Assembly (NCBI GenBank): GCA_963921245.4
Contig: CAWUEY030000001.1
Span: forward strand, 2,418,001 to 2,482,000
Length of the DNA: 64,000 bases
Source of the DNA: JABJGO01 sp963921245
GTDB taxonomy: Bacteria; Pseudomonadota; Alphaproteobacteria; Rhodospirillales; Casp-alpha2
Reading direction: 5' to 3'
The translations under genes were made by a program, and so were the position numbers. Under the pieces are notes generated by a model, which saw only the letters and a list, made by a program, of their open reading frames with translations, searched no databases and was not told where the DNA came from. This document shows positions 26,367 through 36,454 of the stretch, piece by piece. Position 1 is the first letter of the stretch. Each line of letters starts with the position of its first letter.

Positions 26367-26480
26367 TTGTTGGCGAAAGCGCCTGCGAACCCGCCGCCCA
26401 CTGCGGTCTGGTCTTGCCGCCGTTTTTGCGGCAGACTTCACGCAATAGAAAAACAACATGGCTAGGTTGAGGACAGAACA

Positions 26481-28427
<1,947 letters not shown>

Positions 28428-28471
28428 TCCTTTTTCGACATAATTCGGCACAAAGAGATACTCTCGCTGGC

Positions 28472-29188
28472 ATGATTGCATCACGCACTAAAATTGTACG
28501 CCGTGGCCTGGGCTGTGTTCTGGGCCTGGTGTTTGCCCTACTGCTCATTGCCGCCGCCAATGGCACCTTGCCGTCCAATCTCGCGGCGCTCGGCTGGGAA
28601 GAAATCGTTTTCGAGGGCAAGGAACCCAATCGCTATGCGCGCTGTGGCGAGAATTGCATTCGGATCGAGACCAGATCAAGCGTATCCATGATCGGCAGGC
28701 CGGTCGCCATTGATCTTTCCAAAAGGCCCGTGTTGACCTGGGAATGGAAGACCGAGAAACCGGTTCCCCTTTCCGATCTGACCGTCAAGGGCCAGGACGA
28801 CCGTGCCATAGCGCTTTATGTTGCCTTCCCCTACGACCCGGAAACCGCCACATTTTCGGAAAGACTGTTACGCCCGCTTGTTGAGGTCTTGCGCGGTGAC
28901 GACACGCCGGGCCGCGCCCTGTCATATGTCTGGGGCGGGCATGGCGAACCCGGCGATTTTTACAAAAGCCCGTACCAGCGTGACTCAGGTACCATGATTA
29001 TCTGTCGTACCCGGCACGATCCCGTGGGTGAATGGATCAGCGAACGCCGGGATGTCGCCGCCGACTATGAACGGGCCTTCGGAACCAGGGCAGAAACGGT
29101 TTCCCATATCCTGCTTGGTGCCGACAGCGACGATGTTGGCACAGAAACCCTCGCCTCTATCCGTAACATCGACTTTGTCACGCGGTAA
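28472..29188 (+). CDS. DUF3047 domain protein, probably exported or membrane-anchored
   Basis: This 238-residue protein has one N-terminal hydrophobic segment (LGLVFALLLIAAANG), likely an uncleaved anchor or signal. The rest matches DUF3047 features: LTWEWKTEKPVP, DDRAIALYVAFPYD, LSYVWGGHGEPG and ADYERAFG. The family is common in alpha- and gammaproteobacteria and of unknown function, probably periplasmic. It follows acs by 44 bp. It is the last ordinary gene before the orphan hsdS. Confidence 0.75.
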   Translation: MIASRTKIVRRGLGCVLGLVFALLLIAAANGTLPSNLAALGWEEIVFEGKEPNRYARCGENCIRIETRSSVSMIGRPVAIDLSKRPVLTWEWKTEKPVPLSDLTVKGQDDRAIALYVAFPYDPETATFSERLLRPLVEVLRGDDTPGRALSYVWGGHGEPGDFYKSPYQRDSGTMIICRTRHDPVGEWISERRDVAADYERAFGTRAETVSHILLGADSDDVGTETLASIRNIDFVTR

Positions 29189-29323
29189 AAGTCGCGATTA
29201 ACCCTCTGATCTTAACCTCCTGATCCTAACCCCTCAGTTTTTCTGTTTATGCGTATATCCATATACCGCCGTCTCTGGCTTCGCAAATCACTGATCTGGC
29301 AGTGCAGCCTTGCCGCCGCAAGG

Positions 29324-29359
29324 GCAGATATCCTCGGCACCATCAGGGGGATGGTGTGA
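29324..29359 (+). pseudogene. Vestige of an hsdM 3' end in front of the orphan hsdS
   Basis: In one frame this stretch reads ADILGTIRGMV then TGA, closely matching the HsdM terminus NADILNTIKAMV of the operon copy. The DNA matches 17421-17456 at most positions, including the last bases and the TGATG stop/start overlap with the following hsdS. No further hsdM sequence is recognisable upstream. It indicates that the orphan hsdS came with, or was once preceded by, an hsdM gene. Confidence 0.7.
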
Positions 29360-30546
29360 TGCACGGTTGGACGCCATACACGATTGGAGATGTATGTACC
29401 GTGATCGCAGGTCAGTCCCCTGCTGGTAAATTCTACAATGATACCGGAGATGGGCTGCCTTTTTATCAAGGTAAGAAAGACTTTGGGTCAAAACACATAC
29501 AGGCTCCAACGAAATGGACTACGCATGTCACCAAAGAAGCCGAAAATGGTGACGTTCTTATGTCTGTTAGAGCACCGGTTGGGCCAATCAATTTTGCGAC
29601 GGAAAAGATATGCATTGGGCGCGGGCTGGCGGCTATCCGTGCAAACGAACACATTGATAGAGATTTCCTTTTTTACGGACTTCTCTATAGGCAGCCTGAG
29701 ATAAATGGTAATGAAGGGGCGGTCTTCGCTTCGATCAACAAAAAACAGATAGAAGATATTCCATTTCCCCTCCCCCCTCTCTCCGAACAGAGGCGCATTG
29801 TTGGCATTCTGGATGAGGCGTTTGCGGGCATTGACAAGATCATTGCCAACACCGAACAGAACCTCAGCAACGCCCGCGAGCTGTTTGAGAGCTATCTCAA
29901 CAACGCCTTCACTCAAAAAAGCGATGGGTGGGTGGAGAAAAAGCTTGGGGAGCTATGTGATGTAATCGGTGGTGGCACCCCCACGAAAAGCAATGCGGAC
30001 TTTTATGCTGGTGACATACCATGGGCTACAGTGCGGGATATGGCTCAAGACGTCATCGTGGATACGGAACACAAGATAACGGAGGAAGCCGTCGCTTCGA
30101 GCTCTACGAACGTGATTCCTGGAGACAACGTGGTCATTGCCACGCGCGTGGGTTTGGGAAAGGTATGCTTCGTCGAGAATGCTACGGCCATCAATCAGGA
30201 CCTTCGCGGAATTATTCCTCGCGATCCAGCGACTATCGATACCCGCTTCCTGTTCTGGTGGTTTAAGAGCATTGCCAGTCATATTGTTGCAGCGGGAACG
30301 GGCGCAACGGTTCAAGGTGTAAAACTGCCGTTCGTCAAATCCCTACAGTTTCCCCTCCCTCCTCTTCCCGAGCAGACGCAAATGGTTGATCAACTTGATC
30401 AATTGTCTTCGGCAACCCGGAACCTCGAAGCCATCTACCAACAAAAACTGGATGCGCTCAACGAACTCAAGCAATCCATCCTGCACAAGGCCTTCAACGG
30501 CGACCTGCCCGGCGGGAACGCGGCGGCAAAATCACGACACTTGTGA
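29359..30546 (+). CDS. hsdS: Orphan type I specificity subunit HsdS
   Basis: This 395-residue HsdS has no full hsdM or hsdR beside it. TRD1 (about residues 1-135, IGDVCTVIAGQSPAG) and TRD2 (about 190-320, LGELCDVIGGGTPTKSN) differ from the operon HsdS, so it should recognise another target. The central conserved region is identical at DNA level over 150 bp, and the C-terminal region (LDALNELKQSILHKAF) is nearly so. It may act with HsdM from the operon as an alternative specificity subunit and as a donor of TRDs. The ATG at 29359 overlaps a relic HsdM stop. Its own stop codon forms the first three bases of an ECF-type -35 element for the next operon. Confidence 0.92.
   Translation: MHGWTPYTIGDVCTVIAGQSPAGKFYNDTGDGLPFYQGKKDFGSKHIQAPTKWTTHVTKEAENGDVLMSVRAPVGPINFATEKICIGRGLAAIRANEHIDRDFLFYGLLYRQPEINGNEGAVFASINKKQIEDIPFPLPPLSEQRRIVGILDEAFAGIDKIIANTEQNLSNARELFESYLNNAFTQKSDGWVEKKLGELCDVIGGGTPTKSNADFYAGDIPWATVRDMAQDVIVDTEHKITEEAVASSSTNVIPGDNVVIATRVGLGKVCFVENATAINQDLRGIIPRDPATIDTRFLFWWFKSIASHIVAAGTGATVQGVKLPFVKSLQFPLPPLPEQTQMVDQLDQLSSATRNLEAIYQQKLDALNELKQSILHKAFNGDLPGGNAAAKSRHL
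29779..29928 (+). repeat. 150-bp block identical to the operon hsdS (copy 2)
   Basis: This is the partner of 17834-17983, base for base, in direct orientation. Recombination between the copies by crossing over would delete about 12 kb carrying hsdR, gpsA and acs, so only gene conversion, or exchange between sister chromosomes, is likely to survive. Confidence 0.95.
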
Positions 30547-30573
30547 TCCATGCGCCATGGATGCACGTAGAAA
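30544..30573 (+). promoter_or_regulatory. RpoE(ECF)-type promoter for the DUF6134-SDR-SnoaL operon
   Basis: TGATCC at 30544-30549, an 18-bp spacer and TAGAAA at 30568-30573 form the same pattern as the two sites at the rpoE/FAD-oxidase divergence. The context TTGTGATCCATGCGCC is nearly the same as TTGTGATCCAATGCGCC upstream of rpoE. The pattern resembles, as I recall it, the TGATCC / TAAGA consensus of Rhodobacter sphaeroides RpoE. The TGA is also the hsdS stop codon. Confidence 0.6.
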
Positions 30574-30601
30574 GTTGGAGTCACTACCTGATTGAAAACG
30601 G

Positions 30602-31312
30602 ATGGTGCGTATGCCGCGGGTTACAGCGTATTTTATGGGGATTTGTGTTCTTGTCCTGTCCCTGTCCCTGGCAGGACGGGCGTCCGCGGCTGATCCTATC
30701 GATCCGCTTGCTATGTATGGCAAGTCTCTTGAGTTCGACATTCAACGGAACGGCGAGACCGTCGGTAGTCATCGCGTTACGTTCTCGAAAACTGACGACG
30801 GTTTTCGGGTCGAAAGTAAATCCAGCATCGAAGTGCCGTTTCTCTGGTTTACCGCCTACGAGTTCAATTATCGCTCTATCGCTGAGTGGACCCGGGACAA
30901 TCTGCAAACGCTCTCAATAGATGCCGATGACGATGGCGAGATTTTTACGATGTCGGTCGATAGACATGACGGCACGTACCGTATCCAGTCTTCAACACAG
31001 GAAAACGTTGACTATTCAGGTTTCCTGTTTCCCACAAATCACTGGCACCCGGGCGTGCTGGATCAACAGCAGGTTCTCAATACCCTGACCGGGGTCCTCA
31101 ATGAGGTGACAATCCGTAAGATTGAGTCGCAGCCCGTGCAGACGGAACGCGGCTACGTCTATGCAACGCGCTATGATTACAGTGGCGATCTCGAAGTGTC
31201 GGTCTGGTATGACAGTCGAAACCGCTGGGTAAGGATGTCGTTTGAGGGGCGTGACGGTTCGTCGATTGTATATGAATGTCGCCGATGCCAGGGCGGAAAC
31301 GGGATTACCTGA
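30602..31312 (+). CDS. DUF6134 family exported protein
   Basis: This 236-residue protein has a clear signal peptide (YFMGICVLVLSLSLAGRASAAD, cleavage probably after ASA). The mature part begins LEFDIQRNGETVGSHRV and continues with beta-rich sequence (SSIEVPFLWFTAYEFNY, VSVWYDSRNRWVRMSFEGRDGS) that fits the DUF6134/DUF3108-like periplasmic group. Its function is unknown. ATG 30602 and ATG 30611 are both possible. It opens a three-gene unit with the SDR (start six bases after its stop) and the SnoaL protein. An ECF-type promoter lies just upstream, which suggests control by the RpoE homologue at 38142. Confidence 0.7.
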   Translation: MVRMPRVTAYFMGICVLVLSLSLAGRASAADPIDPLAMYGKSLEFDIQRNGETVGSHRVTFSKTDDGFRVESKSSIEVPFLWFTAYEFNYRSIAEWTRDNLQTLSIDADDDGEIFTMSVDRHDGTYRIQSSTQENVDYSGFLFPTNHWHPGVLDQQQVLNTLTGVLNEVTIRKIESQPVQTERGYVYATRYDYSGDLEVSVWYDSRNRWVRMSFEGRDGSSIVYECRRCQGGNGIT

Positions 31313-31317
31313 TCGCA

Positions 31318-32082
31318 ATGACCCCACAACCGGACAGAAAGCTGGCCTGGATTACGGGTGCCGGCAAAGGTATCGGACGCGGGCTCGTGAAAAGGCTAGC
31401 CCGGGATGGCTGGTTGGTGGTGGCAAGTGCCCGAACCGTCAGCGATCTTGAAAGCCTGGCGCTCGAATGCCCCGACGGTGCCGTTCACGTTTTGCCGCTT
31501 GATGTCACTGACGAAACGGGAACAGAGGCGATGATCTCGGATGTGGAAAGAGGCTTAGGCCCTATTGATCTGGCCGTACTGAATGCCGGAACACACATCG
31601 AGATCAACACCGGCGATTTTGATGTCGCCTCGTTCCGAACACTTGTGGAAACCAATTTTATGAGCGTCGTAAACGGGCTGTCTGTTCTCGTGCCGCGGTT
31701 CATTCGCCGCGGGCGCGGGCAAATTGCCGTGGTCGCCTCTTTGGCCGGATACCGGGGATTGCCGTCCGCTGCCGGGTACGGGGCCTCGAAAGCGGCCCTC
31801 ATAAACATGTGTGAGGCTCTCTACCCGGAGCTCAAATCAAAGGGTGTTAAGCTGACACTCGTGAACCCCGGGTTCGTGAAGACGCCGCTTACCGATAAAA
31901 ACGAGTTTCCCATGCCCTTTCTTGTTTCTGTCGATGAGGCAGCGGCGGCAATCGTAAACGGGCTGCCCACAAATGCCTTCGAAGTATGCTTTCCCCGCCG
32001 GTTTGCTTTCCTGATGAAGGTATTGCGTTTGCTGCCTGATCCTCTGTTCTTTTTCATAACCCGCCGTATGCTGACCCCATGA
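31318..32082 (+). CDS. Short-chain dehydrogenase/reductase
   Basis: This 254-residue SDR has the cofactor motif TGAGKGIGRGL near residue 14, NAGTH (the NAG motif), an active-site Ser in VASLAGYRG, and YGASKAA (Tyr-x3-Lys). The C-terminal part is hydrophobic (LMKVLRLLPDPLFFFITRRM), suggesting membrane contact. The substrate is unknown. It overlaps the following SnoaL-type gene by ATGA. Membership of a presumed RpoE-controlled operon suggests a stress-related role, perhaps in lipid or carbonyl metabolism. Confidence 0.85.
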   Translation: MTPQPDRKLAWITGAGKGIGRGLVKRLARDGWLVVASARTVSDLESLALECPDGAVHVLPLDVTDETGTEAMISDVERGLGPIDLAVLNAGTHIEINTGDFDVASFRTLVETNFMSVVNGLSVLVPRFIRRGRGQIAVVASLAGYRGLPSAAGYGASKAALINMCEALYPELKSKGVKLTLVNPGFVKTPLTDKNEFPMPFLVSVDEAAAAIVNGLPTNAFEVCFPRRFAFLMKVLRLLPDPLFFFITRRMLTP

Positions 32083-32498
32083 CCACGCCACAGGATAGAT
32101 ATCGCACCTATCTCGAAACATTGACACCCGCGACACTTGCTTCATTGGAAGAGTATGTTGCTGCCGACGTTCATTTCCGCGACCCCTTCAATGACGTGGT
32201 TGGGATCGATGGACTTTATGGCGTTTTTGCGCATATGTTTGAGAACATTCAGGAAGTGAATTTCCGTGTCGAACATGAGGCTATTGGCGATGACGTTACG
32301 TTATGGCACTGGACTCTGTGCGGTGTTCTGCGGGGGCAACCCTGGAAGGCAGAAGGCGCAAGCACGCTTCGATTTAACGCGGAAGGTCTCGTTAGCGCTC
32401 ACCTTGATCACTGGGATGCTGCGCAAAACTTTTACGAAACCCTGCCGGTCATCGGTTGGGTGCTGCGGCGAATACGGTCTCGCTTGGCCCGGCGCTGA
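32079..32498 (+). CDS. NTF2/SnoaL-like protein
   Basis: This 139-residue protein has the cone-shaped NTF2-like fold pattern, with VHFRDPFNDVVGIDGLYGVF and a later strand AHLDHWDAAQNFYE, as in SnoaL-type polyketide cyclase/isomerase relatives. Its function cannot be read from sequence. It is the last gene of the DUF6134-SDR unit. Its final 50 bp overlap, tail to tail, with the end of the DUF3833 gene on the other strand. Confidence 0.8.
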   Translation: MTTPQDRYRTYLETLTPATLASLEEYVAADVHFRDPFNDVVGIDGLYGVFAHMFENIQEVNFRVEHEAIGDDVTLWHWTLCGVLRGQPWKAEGASTLRFNAEGLVSAHLDHWDAAQNFYETLPVIGWVLRRIRSRLARR

Positions 32499-33060
32499 CC
32501 CGGGATAGCTTTTCTCGCGATGTTGGATCCTCGACCTTTTGGAAGGACAGCGTAACCTCGCCGATTTCGATACCAAATTTGCTGACGCGGGCCCTGTTCA
32601 GAAGAACGCCGCCCGGTTGCAGGAACATCCAGTCGTCGAAATGAACCTTCAAACGGGTGCCACCCATCGCCAGATTCATATGATACCGCCAGTTGAGGGC
32701 ATTGCCCCGGACCTCACCTGTTGCGGTGCCGATTATGTCGTCGGCCCGTCCTTCGTAGGTATTGGACCCTGTCTTTGATATCGTCCAAATTCGCTGATCG
32801 CGTTCTCCGTCGGCGTAAAGAAACTGCTCATCGAGGGTCAGCACGCCGTCGCGCATGACGCCGGTAATGTCCACGGTAAACTGCCGCCTGACATTTCCAA
32901 ACCGGTCTTCGAAGATGCCCCAGGCGCGGGTCTTTCCCTGAAAATACTCTTCGATCTTCAAAGACGGTTGGACATTGGCAAAATCAGAGAGTTTCATATC
33001 ACTGCATCCGCTGAGGCCGAGCGCCAGGATCATTATCAAAATCAAAGATTTCGGCGGCAT
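32449..33060 (-). CDS. DUF3833 lipoprotein
   Basis: The protein starts MPPKSLILIMILALGLSGCSD, a lipoprotein signal with lipobox LSGC, so it should be anchored in a membrane by a lipidated Cys. The mature part has the DUF3833 pattern: YFQGKTRAWGIFEDRFGNV, TLDEQFLYADGE, NWRYHMNL and FLQPGGVLLNRARVSKFG. Its function is unknown. The chosen start lies inside the MFS gene (62-bp same-strand overlap), and the 3' end overlaps the SnoaL gene by 50 bp, so it is squeezed between neighbours. It is the last gene of the five-gene minus-strand unit. Confidence 0.78.
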   Translation of the reverse strand: MPPKSLILIMILALGLSGCSDMKLSDFANVQPSLKIEEYFQGKTRAWGIFEDRFGNVRRQFTVDITGVMRDGVLTLDEQFLYADGERDQRIWTISKTGSNTYEGRADDIIGTATGEVRGNALNWRYHMNLAMGGTRLKVHFDDWMFLQPGGVLLNRARVSKFGIEIGEVTLSFQKVEDPTSREKLSRVSAGPSETVFAAAPNR

Positions 33061-34429
33061 CCAGCGGCTTTTCCTGCCGAATGGTTGTGCGACGATCAAG
33101 GGCACGCCTGATGATCCCCTGTTTCCGTGCGGTAAGAGGAAATCCCCATACCACGGCAATTGCGATTGTCTTTAGTACGACGGGAAGCCCCGCGTAGATC
33201 ACGCCGAGGGCTAACGTCCCGGCGTCATCAGGGGATGAAGGATCAAAGCCCGCAACCGCCAACAGGGGTAAAGCGGTTCCTACGGCAAGCGCCAGGGAGA
33301 GCTTTGTCACCATGCCCCACAGGGAAAACTGCAATCCGGTGCGGGCGGTGCCATGGATCATGTGGTCATAATCAACAACATCGGCCTGGATGGCCGGCGG
33401 CAGGGCGAGATCAGCACCCAGCGCGGCGCCGGTAACAACGCAGATCACCAAAAAGGCTGCGTAGGCACCGGGCGGTAGAAAAGGCACAAATCCAAAGGCA
33501 AGGCACGCGACGATCATGGCGATACACCAGCTTCTATGTTTGCCAACCCTTTTGCTCAGGAGAAGCCACAGGGGGATTGCCGAAATTGCGGCGATAAAAT
33601 AGGCAAGAATGTAGGCCGGGCGGGCATTCTCGGCGACGCCTAGACCGTACTCCAGATACAGGAAGAACAATGCGGCGGGTATTCCGTTTGCGAGGCCATT
33701 GATAAACCAGGCAAATAGAATACGAAAGAACAGCTTGTTTTTCCGTAATGAACGGATACCGGAAACGGTTCGTTTAAGCCACCCTGACCTGGTAGACCCT
33801 GTTCCCGGTACGGATGGGTCAGGAACGCATATGACCATGATTGGCAGGAAAAGGAGACCGAGAACAAGCGCCGTTGCGACCACCGCTTCTGTTTCGGAGA
33901 GCCGAATGAAGTCGGTATCGACAGCGATGGTGCCAACCGCCGCCGCCAGGATAATGCCGCCCAACGCAAAACCCTCTCGCCAGGAGGTTATTCGCGCGCG
34001 CTCACCGTAGTTTGTAGATAGTTCAGCACCCCAGGCCGTATAGGGAACCGCGATCATGGTCCAGCCCAGATACAAGATAACAGACCACAGCAGCAGATAG
34101 GATGCGGAAACCGTTACCGGTGGTGACAAAACCATGACTAGGGCTATACCTGCGATGACACTTCCACCCAGAATCCAGAGCTTCCGGCGCGTTCCAGATG
34201 CGGGCCAGCGATCACACAAAACACCGATAATTGGGTCTGTTAGCGTGTCAAAAATCCGGGCGAGGAGCAAAACCAAACCGGTTGTCGCGAGCCCCAGCCC
34301 CAGGTCATCGCCATAGAGTGCGGGGAGATGGATGTAAACAGGAATGGTCGGCAAGGCAAAAACGGTTGCCGGCAAAGCGTAGGCAACAACGGTTTTTACG
34401 GAAAGTCGTTCAGATACCTGAGCAATCAT
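32999..34429 (-). CDS. MFS transporter of the GPH (glycoside-pentoside-hexuronide) type
   Basis: This 476-residue protein has about twelve membrane segments. The early motif ARIFDTLTDPIIGVLCDRW is diagnostic for the GPH:cation symporter (MFS_2) branch, and a second half-repeat includes LALGVIYAGLPVVLK. The branch includes sugar and lysophospholipid carriers. Its place between cfa and a DUF3833 lipoprotein in a presumed RpoE regulon makes a lipid or lipid-headgroup cargo plausible, but the substrate is unknown. It overlaps the cfa stop (ATGA). Confidence 0.83.
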   Translation of the reverse strand: MIAQVSERLSVKTVVAYALPATVFALPTIPVYIHLPALYGDDLGLGLATTGLVLLLARIFDTLTDPIIGVLCDRWPASGTRRKLWILGGSVIAGIALVMVLSPPVTVSASYLLLWSVILYLGWTMIAVPYTAWGAELSTNYGERARITSWREGFALGGIILAAAVGTIAVDTDFIRLSETEAVVATALVLGLLFLPIMVICVPDPSVPGTGSTRSGWLKRTVSGIRSLRKNKLFFRILFAWFINGLANGIPAALFFLYLEYGLGVAENARPAYILAYFIAAISAIPLWLLLSKRVGKHRSWCIAMIVACLAFGFVPFLPPGAYAAFLVICVVTGAALGADLALPPAIQADVVDYDHMIHGTARTGLQFSLWGMVTKLSLALAVGTALPLLAVAGFDPSSPDDAGTLALGVIYAGLPVVLKTIAIAVVWGFPLTARKQGIIRRALDRRTTIRQEKPLDAAEIFDFDNDPGARPQRMQ

Positions 34430-35658
34430 GGGTTTTTCAGAACAAACTGACCTACATCAATCCGCCCTGCATCAAACCCGGCTTCACAGTACGCGAGATA
34501 GTAAAGCCACATCCGGCGGAACGCCTCATCAAATCCGATGGTTTTTATGGAATCCCACTTGCTCTGGAATGCCTGCTCCCAACGACGCAGGGATTCTGCG
34601 TAGGAAGTACCGAAATACCAGGAGTCTGCGAGGGTCAGGCCGGCTGATTCAACCTCTTTCAACAGGCGTTCGGGGTTTGGAAGCATACCACCCGGAAAAA
34701 TATAACGCTGAATGAAATCCGGATTGCTCCGGTATTTCGTGAAGGCATCATCTGCTATGGTGATAATCTGTAAAGCCGCCTGACCACCGGGTTTGAGCAG
34801 CTTTTTCAGGGCGGCCATATAGGTTGACCAGTAAGCTTCGCCGACAGCTTCGAACATTTCAATGGAAACAATATGATCGAAACGACCTGTTACATCGCGA
34901 TAGTCCTGAAGCCTGATATCAACGCGGTCACTCAGATTTGCATTTTCGATTCTGCCGCGGGCGAAGGCGGCCTGCTCTCTGGATAGCGTTAAACCAACGA
35001 CATGGCATCCGTAATCCCGGGCCGCGATTTCTGCAAAGCCGCCCCAGCCACAGCCGATCTCGAGAACCCGCTCGCCTTTCTGAATGTCGAGCTTCCGGGC
35101 GAGACGGTGATACTTTCTCAATTGTGCTATTTCGTGCCCTTCCCGGAAATCAGAAAATAATGCGGCGGAGTAACTCATGGTTTCATCGAGCCACGCCGCA
35201 TAAAAGTCGTTCCCGAGGTCGTAATGGGCGGCGATGTTTTTTCGGCTACCGTATTTGGTGTTCGAGTGACAGGCGTGAATGACGCGACCCAATAATCGAC
35301 TCCACCAGCTTTCCGCCAATGCGCTCGATAAAACCTTTTCGTTCAAAGTGCCGAGCATCAGTAGTGCTTTTAGATCGGGTGTTTTCCATTCTCCCGCGAT
35401 GAACGATTCTGCGAAACCCAAATCACCTGACACCAAAAGCCGATAGATCAGTGTGAGGTCATCAATCACAATAGATGCGGCGGGACCCTGTTGCGGGGCC
35501 TGGAACGTCATCGTTGCCCCTGAGGGAAAAGAAACGTGTAGCTGGCCAATTGCCAGTTTGTTCAACCATGTGGCCAGCAGTCGCTCTCGCCAGCCCCGCA
35601 GAACGGTCAAGGGTTCGATGGCGGTACGGTTAACCGCGGCGGGCAGGGGACTATTCAT
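34426..35658 (-). CDS. Cyclopropane-fatty-acyl-phospholipid synthase family methyltransferase
   Basis: This 410-residue SAM-dependent enzyme acts on unsaturated acyl chains of membrane phospholipids. The N-terminal domain is typical of CFA synthases (FAESFIAGEWKTPDL). The catalytic part has HYDLGNDFYAAWLDETMSYS, SAM motif VLEIGCGWGGFAEIAA, SIEMFEAVG and FIQRYIFPGGMLP. In Rhodobacter such an RpoE-controlled enzyme is CfaA; related methylases (UfaM) make furan fatty acids. ATG 35658 follows GGAAGGTAATTCC. It sits four bases after the DUF1365 stop and is coupled to the MFS gene. Confidence 0.88.
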   Translation of the reverse strand: MNSPLPAAVNRTAIEPLTVLRGWRERLLATWLNKLAIGQLHVSFPSGATMTFQAPQQGPAASIVIDDLTLIYRLLVSGDLGFAESFIAGEWKTPDLKALLMLGTLNEKVLSSALAESWWSRLLGRVIHACHSNTKYGSRKNIAAHYDLGNDFYAAWLDETMSYSAALFSDFREGHEIAQLRKYHRLARKLDIQKGERVLEIGCGWGGFAEIAARDYGCHVVGLTLSREQAAFARGRIENANLSDRVDIRLQDYRDVTGRFDHIVSIEMFEAVGEAYWSTYMAALKKLLKPGGQAALQIITIADDAFTKYRSNPDFIQRYIFPGGMLPNPERLLKEVESAGLTLADSWYFGTSYAESLRRWEQAFQSKWDSIKTIGFDEAFRRMWLYYLAYCEAGFDAGRIDVGQFVLKNP

Positions 35659-35662
35659 GGAA

Positions 35663-36454
35663 TTACCTTCCAGCTTCGGTGGCAGAAACAGCGGTGCTAT
35701 CAACCGCTTTTAAGGCGGGGCGATGGCGGATCAACGGAACGCCCTTGATGAGGAGTTTCAGGGCTTCCCAATGGATCGCCGCAATAATCTTGGCGGTCAT
35801 GAGGGGGAAACGATAAAGACATTTCCGAATACCTGAGGTAGTGAGCGGAGCATAGTCGCCGCAGAACGAGGCCGTCAGAAGCAAACCCTGGTCGTCTTCC
35901 TGGCGAATGGCGATGTTTAGAGTTTCGGCCGGAGGGACGATTTTGAAACCATACCGGGTTTCCATTGGCATGAATGGCGACACATAAAGTTGTTTGCCAC
36001 ACTGTTGAGAAACCACGCGTTCAGACGGGTCGGTAACCGGAATCACATAGGTGTGGCGCTCGTGGAATGTATTGCAAACCTCATAGAGGATTGCAGACAA
36101 CCCACCTGTGCGCCTGTAAACAAAATAGACGCTGAGAGGATTGAATACGTATCCGAGAATGCGAGGATAGCACAACAACCGGATAGGTCCTCCGTCCGTG
36201 TCTATCCCGGCGTGTCGCAACTCGTTCTCGACCCAGGGTCGTAACGGCGCGCCCGTCGTCGTACCATGATCCTTGTCATAAAACGAAAACAATGCACGAC
36301 GGTTGTAACCGAAAAGGCGGGACTGACGGTCAAGCTCTTCAAGCTCATCAAGATCCAGCAAAAACGAAAATACAGTGTATTGAAGATTATGATGCTTGGG
36401 CCGCACGCGTTCGTGGGCAACGACACCGGTATAAATGGCAGAGTTCAGCATCAA
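35663..36454 (-). CDS. DUF1365 family protein
   Basis: This 263-residue protein has the DUF1365 landmarks AHERVRPKHHNLQYTVFSF, CYPRILGYVFNPLSVYFVY, LYEVCNTFHERHTYV and SPFMPMETRYGF. The family is nearly always next to an FAD amine-oxidase-type gene and a CFA-synthase-type gene, as here, so it probably takes part in the same modification of membrane fatty acids. The biochemical step is unknown. The start overlaps the FAD-oxidase stop by ATGA. Confidence 0.88.
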   Translation of the reverse strand: MMLNSAIYTGVVAHERVRPKHHNLQYTVFSFLLDLDELEELDRQSRLFGYNRRALFSFYDKDHGTTTGAPLRPWVENELRHAGIDTDGGPIRLLCYPRILGYVFNPLSVYFVYRRTGGLSAILYEVCNTFHERHTYVIPVTDPSERVVSQQCGKQLYVSPFMPMETRYGFKIVPPAETLNIAIRQEDDQGLLLTASFCGDYAPLTTSGIRKCLYRFPLMTAKIIAAIHWEALKLLIKGVPLIRHRPALKAVDSTAVSATEAGR

